Below are positions 24,002-31,852 of a stretch of 64,000 bases of DNA, piece by piece; position 1 is the first letter of the stretch, and every line of letters starts with the position of its first letter. The notes beneath the pieces were generated by a model that was not told the DNA's origin, searched no databases, and saw only the letters and a list, made by a program, of their open reading frames with translations. This DNA is from F23-B02 sp963650165 (lineage in GTDB: Bacteria > Bacillota > Clostridia > Oscillospirales > Oscillospiraceae). The translations under genes and the position numbers were made by a program. Location of the stretch: the NCBI GenBank assembly GCA_963650165.1, contig CAVJKX010000002.1, positions 1-64,000 of the forward strand. The letters run 5' to 3'.

Positions 24002-24834
24002 GCACCCACCTTCTTTCCGCGGCGGAAGGCTCTGCGGTTTTCGCGTGAGCGCTTCGCGTCCCGCTCCTGCAGAAGGTTCATGAGCACCATCACGATCAGT
24101 ATTGCCGCGAACAGCAGCGTAAACAGCGCATATATCTTCGGCTGAAGCGGCTTTTTGGTGTAGTTGTATATCTCGACCGGCAGCGTGACAAAGCGCGGGC
24201 CGTAGACGAAATAGCTGATGACAAAGTCGTCGAGGCTCATGGTGAAGGCCATAAGCGCACCGGACACTATGCCCGGCGTTATCTCATGGATAACGACCTT
24301 GTAAAACGCCTGCCACGGCGTGCAGCCGAGATCGAGCGCCGCCTCGCGCAGATTCGGATCCATCTGCTTCAATTTCGGCATGACCGAAAGTATGACGTAG
24401 GGCAGATTGAAGGTTATGTGCGCTATAAGGAGCGTCGCAAAGCCGAGGATGTTGTTTATCTTCATCACAGTTCCGACGAAGGCAAACAGCAGCGCCAGCG
24501 ATACGCCGGTCACGATCTCCGGGTTCGTGAGCGGTATGTTCGTCACGCCCATGGTGAAGCGGCGAAGGCGCGGCCCCATAGAATGTATGCCGAGGGCGGC
24601 GGCCGTACCGAGTATCGTTGCGAATACCGAGGATAAAAGCGCAACTATCACGGAATTTAAGAGCAGCGGCAGCAGCACGCTGTCACGGAAAAGCTCGGCG
24701 TAATTATCCAGAGTAAAGCTCTTGAATACCGCGATATCCATGCCGCTGTTGAACGAGCCGACGGCAAGAACTATCATCGGAATATACAGAAACAGCAGGA
24801 CAATGACGGTAAATACCTTGTTGAAATTCTTCAC
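23998..24834 (-). CDS. potC: Spermidine/putrescine ABC transporter permease PotC
   Basis: A 278-residue permease with six helices and the EAA loop EAALDLGCTPWQAFYKVVIHEITPGI. It pairs with PotB as the transmembrane pore. It starts with GTG at 24834, overlapping the potB stop, with GAGGAGG upstream. Third gene of potABCD; the C-terminus is unusually basic (KRSRENRRAFRRGKK), probably cytoplasmic. Confidence 0.92.
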   Translation of the reverse strand: MKNFNKVFTVIVLLFLYIPMIVLAVGSFNSGMDIAVFKSFTLDNYAELFRDSVLLPLLLNSVIVALLSSVFATILGTAAALGIHSMGPRLRRFTMGVTNIPLTNPEIVTGVSLALLFAFVGTVMKINNILGFATLLIAHITFNLPYVILSVMPKLKQMDPNLREAALDLGCTPWQAFYKVVIHEITPGIVSGALMAFTMSLDDFVISYFVYGPRFVTLPVEIYNYTKKPLQPKIYALFTLLFAAILIVMVLMNLLQERDAKRSRENRRAFRRGKKVGA

Positions 24835-25643
24835 AGCGTCACGACCTCCTCTTCCTCATCGCCGAAGCGGTTCATGACCCCGATGCAGACGAAGATCATC
24901 ACCATCAGGATAAGGCTGAGCGCCGCGCCGAGGTTCGGGTTGTACGCTGTCTTGAACTGGCTCTCGATAACGTCGCCGATGAGCGTCGTGCCCGACGAGC
25001 CGAGCTTCTGCGAGATGTAAAAGGTCGATACGGCCGGAACGAACACCATCGTAAAGCCCGATATGATCCCCGGCACGGACAGCGGCAGGATAACGCGGCG
25101 GAACACGTTCACTCCGTCGCAGCCGAGATCCTGCGCGGCCTCGATAAGCCGGCGGTCGATCTTCATTATGACCGTGTACAGCGGCATTATCATATACGGC
25201 AGGTAGTTATACACCATGCCGAGGACGACCGCGCCGTTATTGCGGATAAGCGGCAGCGGCTCAAGGCCGAGGGCCGTTATGAAGTTATTTATGATGCCGG
25301 TATCCTCCGTGAGCGCGACCCACGCGAGGGTGCGCAGGAGGAAGCTTATGCACATCGGAAGCATTACGAGCATGTACAGAAAGCGCTGCGTCGTTTCTTT
25401 GCAGTTTGCGATGAAATACGCCACGGGGTAGCCGATGACGATGCAGATCAGCGAGGATATGAGCGCAAGCCATATGCTCTTTATGAGTATCGGCATGTAA
25501 TTGCCGAGGTTTGCGATATTTGCAAGGGTCCATTCGCCCGTCGATGCATCAGTAAAGGCATAATACACGACGATGGCGAGCGGCACTATCGTAAACAGCG
25601 CCATCCACACGAGATAGGGCGCGGCAAGAGCTTTATTCTTCAT
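24831..25643 (-). CDS. potB: Spermidine/putrescine ABC transporter permease PotB
   Basis: A 270-residue permease with about six helices and the EAA motif EAAQDLGCDGVNVFRRVILPLSVPGI. The start at 25643 (MKNKALAAPYLVWMALF) is chosen from GGAGGG eight bases upstream; the longer ORF start would add a basic tail read from potA sequence. It overlaps the end of potA by 11 bp. Confidence 0.92.
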   Translation of the reverse strand: MKNKALAAPYLVWMALFTIVPLAIVVYYAFTDASTGEWTLANIANLGNYMPILIKSIWLALISSLICIVIGYPVAYFIANCKETTQRFLYMLVMLPMCISFLLRTLAWVALTEDTGIINNFITALGLEPLPLIRNNGAVVLGMVYNYLPYMIMPLYTVIMKIDRRLIEAAQDLGCDGVNVFRRVILPLSVPGIISGFTMVFVPAVSTFYISQKLGSSGTTLIGDVIESQFKTAYNPNLGAALSLILMVMIFVCIGVMNRFGDEEEEVVTL

Positions 25644-26799
25644 CTTCGCCGCCCTCCGGGGACTCCTCGCTCTCCTCCGCGTCTTCCGGATAGAGCTCGG
25701 GGTCGTCCATCTCATCGTACTCGGCTGAATAGGAGCTGTAGTCGCCGAACTGACCGGAGTATTCGCTCTTGTGCATGATGTGTATATCCTCGGGCTCGAG
25801 GCGTATTCCGATATACGAGCCGACCTCGTAGAAGTCGGTGGTCTGGATAAGCCACTTGAAGCCCTTGAAATCGACTATGGTGTCATAATGCACGCCCTTG
25901 AAGGTGACGGAGGTAACCGTTCCGCACAGGTGTCCGTCGTCGGGAGAAACAATGTCGATATCCTCGGGGCGGATAACGACGTCAACCGGCTCGTTTTTCT
26001 CAAAGCCGAAGTCAACGCATTTGAACTTGCGGCCGAAGAATTTGACCAGTCTGTCCTCGAGCATAATGCCGTCGAGGATATTGCTCTCGCCGATAAAATC
26101 GGCGACGAAGGCGTTTTTCGGCTCGTTATAGATATCCTCGGGCGTGCCGATCTGCTGGATGCGTCCTTTGTCCATGACAACGACCGTGTCGGACATGCTG
26201 AGCGCCTCCTCCTGATCGTGGGTTACATATATAAAAGTGATGCCCATCGCCTGCTGGATGCGTTTGAGCTCGTTCTGCATATCCTTGCGCAGACGGAGAT
26301 CAAGAGCGCCGAGCGGTTCGTCAAGCAGAAGCACCTTGGGCCGGTTGACCAGAGCGCGCGCGATCGCCACGCGCTGCTGCTGGCCGCCGGACAGCTGCGA
26401 AACCTTGCGGTTTTCAAAGCCCTTGAGGCTCACGATCTCGAGCATTTCCGTAACGCGCTCGTCGATCTCCTCCTCCGGGAGCTTTGCAAGGCGCAGGCCG
26501 AAGGCCACGTTTTCATACACGTCAAGATGCGGAAACAGCGCATACTTCTGAAAAACCGTGTTGACCTTACGCTTGTGAGGCGGGACATCATTTATCCTCA
26601 CGCCGTCAAAAAGCACGTCGCCGCCTGTGGGCTTAATAAAACCGCCGATGATTCTGAGCGTGGTGGTCTTGCCGCAGCCGGACGGGCCTAAGAGCGTGAG
26701 GAATTCCTTATCGTTGAAATACAGGTTAATATCGTCTAAAACGATCTCGTCGTCAAACGCCATTTGACAATTCACAAGGCGAATGAGTTCTTTGGACAT
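25633..26799 (-). CDS. potA: Spermidine/putrescine ABC transporter ATPase PotA
   Basis: A 388-residue ATPase: Walker A GPSGCGKTT, Q-loop FQKYALFPHLDVYENVAFG, signature LSGGQQQRVAIARAL, Walker B LLLDEPLGALD, then an OB-fold regulatory domain (TOBE). The last ~35 residues are an acidic tail (SAEYDEMDDPELYPEDAEE...), unusual for PotA and possibly regulatory or a codon-drift extension. First gene of the operon; the promoter and a leader hairpin lie upstream. Confidence 0.92.
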   Translation of the reverse strand: MSKELIRLVNCQMAFDDEIVLDDINLYFNDKEFLTLLGPSGCGKTTTLRIIGGFIKPTGGDVLFDGVRINDVPPHKRKVNTVFQKYALFPHLDVYENVAFGLRLAKLPEEEIDERVTEMLEIVSLKGFENRKVSQLSGGQQQRVAIARALVNRPKVLLLDEPLGALDLRLRKDMQNELKRIQQAMGITFIYVTHDQEEALSMSDTVVVMDKGRIQQIGTPEDIYNEPKNAFVADFIGESNILDGIMLEDRLVKFFGRKFKCVDFGFEKNEPVDVVIRPEDIDIVSPDDGHLCGTVTSVTFKGVHYDTIVDFKGFKWLIQTTDFYEVGSYIGIRLEPEDIHIMHKSEYSGQFGDYSSYSAEYDEMDDPELYPEDAEESEESPEGGEDEE

Positions 26800-26831
26800 T
26801 TATCCTCCCCCATTTCATAAAAATATATGAG

Positions 26832-26867
26832 AAAGGACACCTCGGACCTGCGTCCGGAGTGCCCTTT
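26832..26867 (-). promoter_or_regulatory. Leader hairpin upstream of potA
   Basis: Interrupted stem between AAAGGGCACTCCGGAC and GTCCGAGGTGTCCTTT (GCAG loop), downstream of the predicted pot start site. It is followed by CTCATATATTTTT, not a clean T-run, so it may be an attenuator, a processing or stability element, or a weak terminator of the rluA-type gene. Confidence 0.5.
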
Positions 26868-26878
26868 GCATCGTGAAC

Positions 26879-26907
26879 AATATACATAATATATACCGCA
26901 AAGTCAA
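26879..26907 (-). promoter_or_regulatory. potABCD promoter
   Basis: TTGACT (26907-26902), 17-bp spacer, TATATT (26884-26879), 80 bp before the potA start. Confidence 0.7.
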
Positions 26908-26936
26908 CAACTTTCTGCTTTTTTCGCGATATTTTT

Positions 26937-27914
26937 TCAAATACCGTCAAGACAGCTTATACCGAAGTATTTTTCCGCGAATTCAACGCTCTCTACGGTG
27001 AAGCTTCTGCCCCTGAGATACTCCAGGATACCCGCGTCGGTCGGGAAGGAAAACTCGAGCTTATACGAGTAAAGCGCCTGCCCTTTTTCGCCGAAATTCC
27101 TGTTGAAGCGCTCGCTGCCGTACTTACCGTCTCCGAGCAGCGGCATGCCGGCATGCGCCATCTGGGCGCGTATCTGATGCGTGCGGCCGGTGAGCAGCCT
27201 GCACTCCATGAGCGAGAGCGCACCCTTGCTTTTTATGAGCCTGTACTCCGTAACGGCCGTCTTTGCGCCGGGCTCTGGGCGGCATTTGACATATACCTGA
27301 TTTTTCGCGGCATCCTTGAAAAGATAGTTCTCCAAGCGGCCGCGAGGCTGCCCGGGTCTGCCCTGCACGGCGCAGAGATAGTACTTTTCTATCTCCCTGT
27401 CGCGGATCTTGTCATTGAGTATTCTCAGTGCCTCGGCGTTTTTCGCGGCAATGACTATGCCGCCGGTATTGCGGTCTATGCGGTTGCACAGCGCCGGAGC
27501 AAAGGAGTTTTCGCCTCTGGGGTCCCACTCGCCCTTCTGGGCAAGATAGGCCTGAATGTTCGCAATGAGCGTATTGTAATCCCATGCGCCCGCACTGTGG
27601 CACAGTACGCCCGGCTTTTTGTCGGCAAGCAGGATGTTTTCATCCTCGTAAACGATATTTATGCGCGGCTTTCCGACCTTGAGATAGGCGTTTTCCTCGC
27701 GCGGCTTTTCGAAAAACTCATCGTTTATGTAAAGGCTGAGCACGTCGCCCTCGTTAAGGCGCGTATCGCGCTTAGCGCCCTTGCCGTTTAATTTAATGCG
27801 CTTTATCCTTATGTACTTTTGCAGCAGCGTTTCCGGCAGCAGCGGCACGGCCTTGCCGACAAAGCGGTCGAGCCGCTGACCTGCGTCGTTTCGCCTTACG
27901 GTCAGTTCTTTCAT
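26937..27914 (-). CDS. RluA-family pseudouridine synthase
   Basis: A 325-residue rRNA pseudouridine synthase: an N-terminal S4-type RNA-binding domain (GQRLDRFVGKAV to NEGDVLSLYI), then the RluA catalytic core with the aspartate in NRIDRNTGGIVIAAK and the conserved LLTGRTHQIRAQMAHAGMPLLGDGKYG. It isomerises selected uridines of 23S rRNA. Whether it corresponds to RluC, RluD or another member is uncertain. The stop lies 30 bp from the pot promoter. Confidence 0.92.
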   Translation of the reverse strand: MKELTVRRNDAGQRLDRFVGKAVPLLPETLLQKYIRIKRIKLNGKGAKRDTRLNEGDVLSLYINDEFFEKPREENAYLKVGKPRINIVYEDENILLADKKPGVLCHSAGAWDYNTLIANIQAYLAQKGEWDPRGENSFAPALCNRIDRNTGGIVIAAKNAEALRILNDKIRDREIEKYYLCAVQGRPGQPRGRLENYLFKDAAKNQVYVKCRPEPGAKTAVTEYRLIKSKGALSLMECRLLTGRTHQIRAQMAHAGMPLLGDGKYGSERFNRNFGEKGQALYSYKLEFSFPTDAGILEYLRGRSFTVESVEFAEKYFGISCLDGI

Positions 27915-27946
27915 ACGCGATATTATACACGCCGGGGCATAAAAAA

Positions 27947-27973
27947 ATCAAGTCCCCGCTCAGGGGACCTGAT
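27947..27973 (-). terminator. Terminator of the 27-residue protein gene
   Basis: ATCAGGTCCCC-tgagc-GGGGACTTGAT followed by TTTTTTT on the minus strand: a strong intrinsic terminator 18 bp behind the small ORF. Confidence 0.85.
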
Positions 27974-27991
27974 ACTGTATCTTACACTCAA

Positions 27992-28075
27992 TTAAGCCTT
28001 CTGCATGCCCTTGACGGTCATCAGGATCATGCCGGCGAGATATGCTGCTCCGAAAACACCGATACCTGTTAACAT
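27992..28075 (-). CDS. 27-residue single-helix membrane protein
   Basis: MLTGIGVFGAAYLAGMILMT followed by VKGMQKA. It is a single hydrophobic helix with a short basic tail, like known bacterial small membrane proteins that modulate larger complexes. Although tiny, it has every part of a real gene: a promoter at 28132-28159, the ribosome binding site AAAGGAG ten bases before ATG, and a strong terminator just behind it. The partner is unknown; the nearest genes (an RNA-modifying enzyme and an XRE-membrane regulator) give no clear hint. Confidence 0.7.
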   Translation of the reverse strand: MLTGIGVFGAAYLAGMILMTVKGMQKA

Positions 28076-28131
28076 AGCTGTTTGCTCCTTTCAAATTCAG
28101 GCCTTGAGTTAATTTCCTCTTTGTGATTTTC

Positions 28132-28159
28132 ATTATAGTCATCTTGACGAGAAAATCAA
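28132..28159 (-). promoter_or_regulatory. Promoter of the 27-residue protein gene
   Basis: TTGATT (28159-28154), 16-bp spacer, TATAAT (28137-28132) on the minus strand. Confidence 0.75.
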
Positions 28160-28571
28160 GCATTTTTCATAAAAGCGCATTTCTGTTTTTGTGAAAGATG
28201 CACAATAATTTGCGTTTTGCAGAATCATTTTGAAAACTTGCAGAATGGCTTTGTCAAAGTTTTTGCAGTTTGAATAATGCAGGGCTTCATTATTCGTTCT
28301 GAGGCTCGGGAGAGCTTAAAACGGCCCGGTTTTTGCAAGTTTACGGGCTGTCTGGCTGCAAAAACGCGGTGTTCGGCAAGCTGTATTTTGCAGCCGTCTG
28401 CGATTTTGCCCTGCAAAATATGCATTTTCGCGGCGATCGGAGAGCTCTTATGCGCAGTAACGGACGTTAAAAACGTCCGTTACATTAAGAACTGTTAAGA
28501 ATTTCGTTAAAACAGCACAGCCGGGAATAATTTCTGCGCAAAAATGCGTGCGGTTTTGTTCCGCATGCTTA
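28160..28571. other. 410-bp gene-free stretch with a perfect palindrome
   Basis: No gene that I can support. The stretch is rich in TTTTGCAG/CTGCAAAA words. 28457-28483 is a perfect 12-bp-arm palindrome (GTAACGGACGTT, AAA, AACGTCCGTTAC) with no T-run on either side, so it is not an obvious terminator. Confidence 0.5.
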
Positions 28572-29255
28572 TTACGGCTTGCACGAAGCGCCGCCCTGCG
28601 ATGCATTTTCCGGCTTTTTCAGCGAAAATCCCGCCAATGCCGCTCCAAGGACTACATAGACCCAGGGGTGATATATGTTCATATAATAGAAGAACCTCGC
28701 ATATGACCACACAAAACCATATGTAGCGCTGAAAAATCCCAGTACAGCGAGCGATAAACCTATGTAAGCTGCCACAGTGAACACTATTACTGCGATTTTC
28801 ACTATGCGAGTCCACTTCGACACTAAGGGCTTGCCCTTGAAAGCAAGCAGGGCCACATTCACTATAGTGTAGCCGAAAAGTATCCTTACCGTCGTTTTAA
28901 GTATCAGCTCTTCGATCGCAAGCGGCCAAACGATGAATGTCGACCATTTATATGCTGTAAACTCTCTGCGCAAATATAGTTCAAGCACCCACAGTGCCGC
29001 CGTCATGACGGCAAGGATCACGGCGCTTATTATCCTGCGCTTGCGGTCATCGACCGGTCTGCCGTAAAAGACCGTGTTCGCGTCAGCATCCAGCACCTCG
29101 GCTATGCGGAGTATCATGTCAACGTCCGGACGCGTTTTGCCCGTCTCGTAATTTGAAACGGTCTGCCGCGTCACGAACAGCCGCGCTGCCAGCTCCTCCT
29201 GCGTGAGGCCTTTGCTCTCGCGCAGGTCGCGTATGTTCTTCCCTATGTCTCGCAT
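28572..29255 (-). CDS. XRE-type regulator fused to a membrane domain
   Basis: A 227-residue protein. Residues 1-65 form an XRE helix-turn-helix (LRESKGLTQEELAARLFVTRQTVSNYETGKTRPDVDML-type core). The rest has about four to five hydrophobic helices (e.g. IISAVILAVMTAALWVLELYL, IVKIAVIVFTVAAYIGLSLAVLGFF). The start at 29255 (MRDIGKN) follows GAGGTGATGAC. Such membrane-bound regulators are thought to sense the envelope, but the target is unknown. Confidence 0.75.
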   Translation of the reverse strand: MRDIGKNIRDLRESKGLTQEELAARLFVTRQTVSNYETGKTRPDVDMILRIAEVLDADANTVFYGRPVDDRKRRIISAVILAVMTAALWVLELYLRREFTAYKWSTFIVWPLAIEELILKTTVRILFGYTIVNVALLAFKGKPLVSKWTRIVKIAVIVFTVAAYIGLSLAVLGFFSATYGFVWSYARFFYYMNIYHPWVYVVLGAALAGFSLKKPENASQGGASCKP

Positions 29256-29348
29256 GTCATCACCTCGGTCTGAACGTAGCATGAAACGGCAGATTTGTCA
29301 CGCAAGGATGCTTTTACATAGGCTTACGGGAGCCCAGCTTATAAAAAA

Positions 29349-29370
29349 ATCAGCCGTAAAAACGGCTGAT
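29349..29370 (-). terminator. Terminator of the yabP-S1 operon
   Basis: ATCAGCCGT-TTTT-ACGGCTGAT followed by TTTTTTATAAG on the minus strand, four bases behind the S1 gene. Confidence 0.85.
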
Positions 29371-29373
29371 AGC

Positions 29374-29820
29374 TTATTTTCTTCTGCGTGAGCGGCCGCG
29401 GTCGGCATACATGCGGTTATCCGCGATGCGGCTGTCGGAGTCCTTCATGAACTGCTTGAGCTTATCCTCAAAGGCCTGATCCTCCGTGGGCGCTGCGACC
29501 TGACCGGTCGGCTGGCGCGGCGTCTGCTGCGGCTTCGGCGCGGAGGGGCGAGTCTGCTGCCGTTCGCGCCTGCGCGGTGCCTCTTCCGTTTCCTCGGCAC
29601 GCTTTATCGAGAGATTTATCTTATCCCCGTTTATGCCGATGACCTTGACCTTGACGGTCTGGCCGACGCTGACAAACTGCGCAACGTCGCTGACAAAGGT
29701 GTTTGCGATCTCCGAAATATGCACAAGACCGCTCCTGCCTCCGGGCAGAGTCACAAAAGCGCCGAATTTTGTTACGCCGCTCACTTTGCCTTCCAGCACC
29801 GTTCCCACTTCAGGCTGCAT
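29374..29820 (-). CDS. S1 RNA-binding domain protein (YabR-like)
   Basis: A 148-residue protein with one S1 domain at residues 1-75 (VGTVLEGKVSGVTKFGAFVTL, GLVHISEIA, VKVKVIGINGDKINLSIKRA), then a disordered Arg/Pro/Gln-rich tail ending DRGRSRRRK. It starts three bases after the septum-initiator gene, matching the order divIC-yabR of spore formers. It probably binds RNA or ribosomes; its precise role is unknown. Confidence 0.85.
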   Translation of the reverse strand: MQPEVGTVLEGKVSGVTKFGAFVTLPGGRSGLVHISEIANTFVSDVAQFVSVGQTVKVKVIGINGDKINLSIKRAEETEEAPRRRERQQTRPSAPKPQQTPRQPTGQVAAPTEDQAFEDKLKQFMKDSDSRIADNRMYADRGRSRRRK

Positions 29821-29823
29821 ATC

Positions 29824-30096
29824 TTATCCCCTTATATCTCTAAATATCTTTTCGTCCGAGCCAAAAAGCTTCAGCCGGTATTTTGCCAGACTCTCTATAC
29901 CGTCGTCGGTTTCCGTGTCCTCAAGTCCGGATTTCAGGTACGCGCCTTCCTCCTGCGCCTGCCGTATCTCCTCCTGCAGAGTCCTTGACTGTTCAATCGC
30001 TTCCGCGAGGTCGCGCTTGAGGCTTACCAGGTTCAGAATAGCATATACGGCAAGCATCGTCAATGCCAGGCCGATGATCGTCGTCGATTTTTTCAT
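29824..30096 (-). CDS. divIC: Septum formation initiator (DivIC/FtsB-like)
   Basis: A 90-residue bitopic protein: a short N-terminus, one transmembrane helix (TTIIGLALTMLAVYAILNLV, ~residues 5-24), a coiled coil (LKRDLAEAIEQSRTLQEEI...) and the C-terminal GIESLAKYRLKLFGSDEKIF segment typical of DivIC/FtsB. It stabilises the division complex with FtsL and DivIB. The yabP-yabQ-divIC-S1 order supports the name. The first ~100 bp overlap the end of the upstream yabQ frame. Confidence 0.85.
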   Translation of the reverse strand: MKKSTTIIGLALTMLAVYAILNLVSLKRDLAEAIEQSRTLQEEIRQAQEEGAYLKSGLEDTETDDGIESLAKYRLKLFGSDEKIFRDIRG

Positions 30097-30523
30097 TCTG
30101 CTCCTCTTTTCTGTTTTTTCCTCTTTGCCTCATTGTAAACCAGTTAAAGGCTTTTGAAAAGTATTTTTTGACGTAATCGCAAAGTTTTTTAATAATTTTT
30201 TCGGCAGGTGAAAAAAATCGCTTTGCGGCGCGCGCAAGACGCAGAAAAACGGGCAGAATGAGCGGACTTAAAAGCACAGTATACGCGGCAAAGCCGCAGG
30301 CTGCGGAGCAGAGCATGAATACATGCAGCCTCCCCTGCCCCATATCCATACCGAGGGTGAACAGCGCAAACAGCAGCAGGGCGCAGAACAGTGCATCGGG
30401 CAGGGCGTTCCTGTGTGCCGTGCGGCGCAGAGCGCGCAGTATATCATAAGCCGTGCCCAGCGCAAAGCCCGTCAGCACGGAGGCCGCAAGCTGCGCTAGC
30501 TGGAGCGATATCTCAAGCCGCAT
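29993..30523 (-). CDS. yabQ: Spore cortex biosynthesis protein YabQ
   Basis: A 176-residue membrane protein with about three to four helices in the first 100 residues (SLQLAQLAASVLTGFALGTAYDILRALRR), followed by a basic cytoplasmic part (AAKRFFSPAEKIIKKLCDYVKKYFSKAFNWF). In spore formers YabQ is needed for cortex assembly in the mother cell. The last ~34 residues are read from sequence that also encodes the start of divIC in another frame, a 104-bp overlap that is unusual and may reflect loss of the original stop. Confidence 0.8.
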   Translation of the reverse strand: MRLEISLQLAQLAASVLTGFALGTAYDILRALRRTAHRNALPDALFCALLLFALFTLGMDMGQGRLHVFMLCSAACGFAAYTVLLSPLILPVFLRLARAAKRFFSPAEKIIKKLCDYVKKYFSKAFNWFTMRQRGKNRKEEQNEKIDDDHRPGIDDACRICYSEPGKPQARPRGSD

Positions 30524-30808
30524 TTATCCGAACAGCTTCTGCCAGATACCGCCCGCGGGCGCTTTATCCTCATAGCTTAGCTCACTGATGCTGCCCTCGA
30601 CGCTCAGCTGTCCGACATCAAGGCTTATCCTGCCGATGTGCAGTCCGCTGCCGCGAACGATAAGGTCGCCGCTGCTCGTGTTCATGACGATAAGGTTCTC
30701 GTCAAAGCTCTCGACATCCTCAACGCCAGTGACACTGAGCCGTTTTCTGTCCTCAAGGCTTATGCCGTGCGCCCTTGCCGGCTGCTGCTGTTTTTCATCA
30801 TATGCCAT
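30524..30808 (-). CDS. yabP: Sporulation protein YabP
   Basis: A 94-residue YabP/YqfC-family protein (HGISLEDRKRLSVTGVEDVESFDENLIVMNTSSGDLIVRGSGL and GRISLDVGQLSVEGSISELSYE). The start at 30808 (MAYDEK) follows AGGGAGG; the longer ORF start begins in the preceding terminator. The stop TAA abuts the ATG of yabQ. In Bacillus the gene is sigma-E dependent; only ~45 bp separate it from the previous terminator and no convincing sigma-E promoter was resolved. Confidence 0.9.
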   Translation of the reverse strand: MAYDEKQQQPARAHGISLEDRKRLSVTGVEDVESFDENLIVMNTSSGDLIVRGSGLHIGRISLDVGQLSVEGSISELSYEDKAPAGGIWQKLFG

Positions 30809-30853
30809 GTACAGCCCTCCCTTTTTGTACAAGCATATGAGCTGCAAGCGCAA

Positions 30854-30880
30854 AAAATGCACTCTGTCAGAGTGCATTTT
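30854..30880 (-). terminator. Terminator overlapping the DUF523 stop codon
   Basis: AAAATGCACTCT-GTC-AGAGTGCATTTT with six T residues behind it on the minus strand. The hairpin contains the last four codons and stop of the DUF523 gene, and closes the long operon that starts at 41.6 kb. Confidence 0.85.
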
Positions 30881-31295
30881 CATCTATGACAATTATGCCG
30901 TTTTCTTTCAAAAGCTCTGCCGTTACACCGTCACCGGGGACGAGCGTTCCCGTGAATGTGCCGTCGTAGACCGTTCCGCTGCCGCAGGACGGGCTGTTTG
31001 CCTTGAGTATGGCGCGCTTTGCTCCGAAAAGCCGTGCAAGGCAGAGCGCCGCCTGCGCACCCTTACGAAACTGTTCGGTAACGTCCGCGCCGCTTTTTGA
31101 TACGACCTCGGCTCCCCTGCGCTCGGACGGGGTCCGCGGCGTCGTAAGTCCGCCATAGCACTCGGGGCACACGGGGATCAGCTCGTATTTTTCCGTGAGC
31201 ATCCGGAGCTTTTCCTCCGGCAGACGATTATTTCCGCCGTCGTACTTACAGTCAAGCCCCAGCAGGCAGGCGGATATCAGTATCTTTTCCCTCAT
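30867..31295 (-). CDS. DUF523 family protein
   Basis: A 142-residue cytosolic protein of the DUF523 family: ISACLLGLDCKYDGG near the N-terminus, PVCPECYGGLTTPRTPSE, and LKANSPSCGSGTVYDGTF, with several conserved cysteines that suggest a metal or cluster site. The function is not known. The start at 31295 overlaps the rhomboid stop (ATGA); last gene of the long operon. Confidence 0.88.
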   Translation of the reverse strand: MREKILISACLLGLDCKYDGGNNRLPEEKLRMLTEKYELIPVCPECYGGLTTPRTPSERRGAEVVSKSGADVTEQFRKGAQAALCLARLFGAKRAILKANSPSCGSGTVYDGTFTGTLVPGDGVTAELLKENGIIVIDENAL

Positions 31296-31852
31296 CGTCT
31301 TCTGAGCCCCAGCACCGCGCCGCACACGCCGCCGATGATATGCGTGAGCTGCGACACGTTATCTTTGAGCATAACGCCGTTTACGACCTCGTTGCCGAGA
31401 TAGAGCACCAGCACAAGGATGAGAGTTATGGGTATGCAGCCGTCGCGCATTCCGGCGAGAGAGGCCATGACGATCATCATGAACACTATGCCCGACGCGC
31501 CCATGAGCATCGAGCCCGGAAACAGGAACCAGTACACGAGTCCTGACACGAGCGCAGTTATGGCAATGGCACTGAGAAGGCTGCGGCTTCCGTACTTCTC
31601 CTCAAGTCCGGGGCCGACGACGAGGATCATCATCATATTGCCTATGTAATGGTCATAGTCGACATGGCCGAGGACATGCAGGAAAAAGCGCGGATAGGTC
31701 AGGATATCCGACAGCGACGAGCGCCACACGCTGAAAAGATAAGTATCCGTCCAGCCGTCGGTGACCTTGCCGAGCAGCAGAGCTATAAGCGATATCAGCG
31801 CGAAGGTCAGCGTAACGGGGGCGTTATATTGCAGTCTGAACAGTCTTTTCAT
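31292..31852 (-). CDS. Rhomboid-family intramembrane serine protease
   Basis: A 186-residue, six-helix protein. Rhomboid features: HVDYDHYIGNMMMI (the conserved His/Asn of helix 2), catalytic Ser in FPGSMLMGASGIVF, and catalytic His in SQLTHIIGGVCGAVLG. It cleaves transmembrane helices of unknown substrates. The gene overlaps its neighbours at both ends by 4 bp, so it is co-expressed with the macrodomain and DUF523 genes. Confidence 0.9.
   Translation of the reverse strand: MKRLFRLQYNAPVTLTFALISLIALLLGKVTDGWTDTYLFSVWRSSLSDILTYPRFFLHVLGHVDYDHYIGNMMMILVVGPGLEEKYGSRSLLSAIAITALVSGLVYWFLFPGSMLMGASGIVFMMIVMASLAGMRDGCIPITLILVLVLYLGNEVVNGVMLKDNVSQLTHIIGGVCGAVLGLRRR

Noticed and set aside
27960..28163. 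67-codon minus-strand ORF
   Set aside because: It starts upstream of the promoter of the 27-residue gene and reads through it in another frame; the smaller ORF has the proper ribosome binding site.
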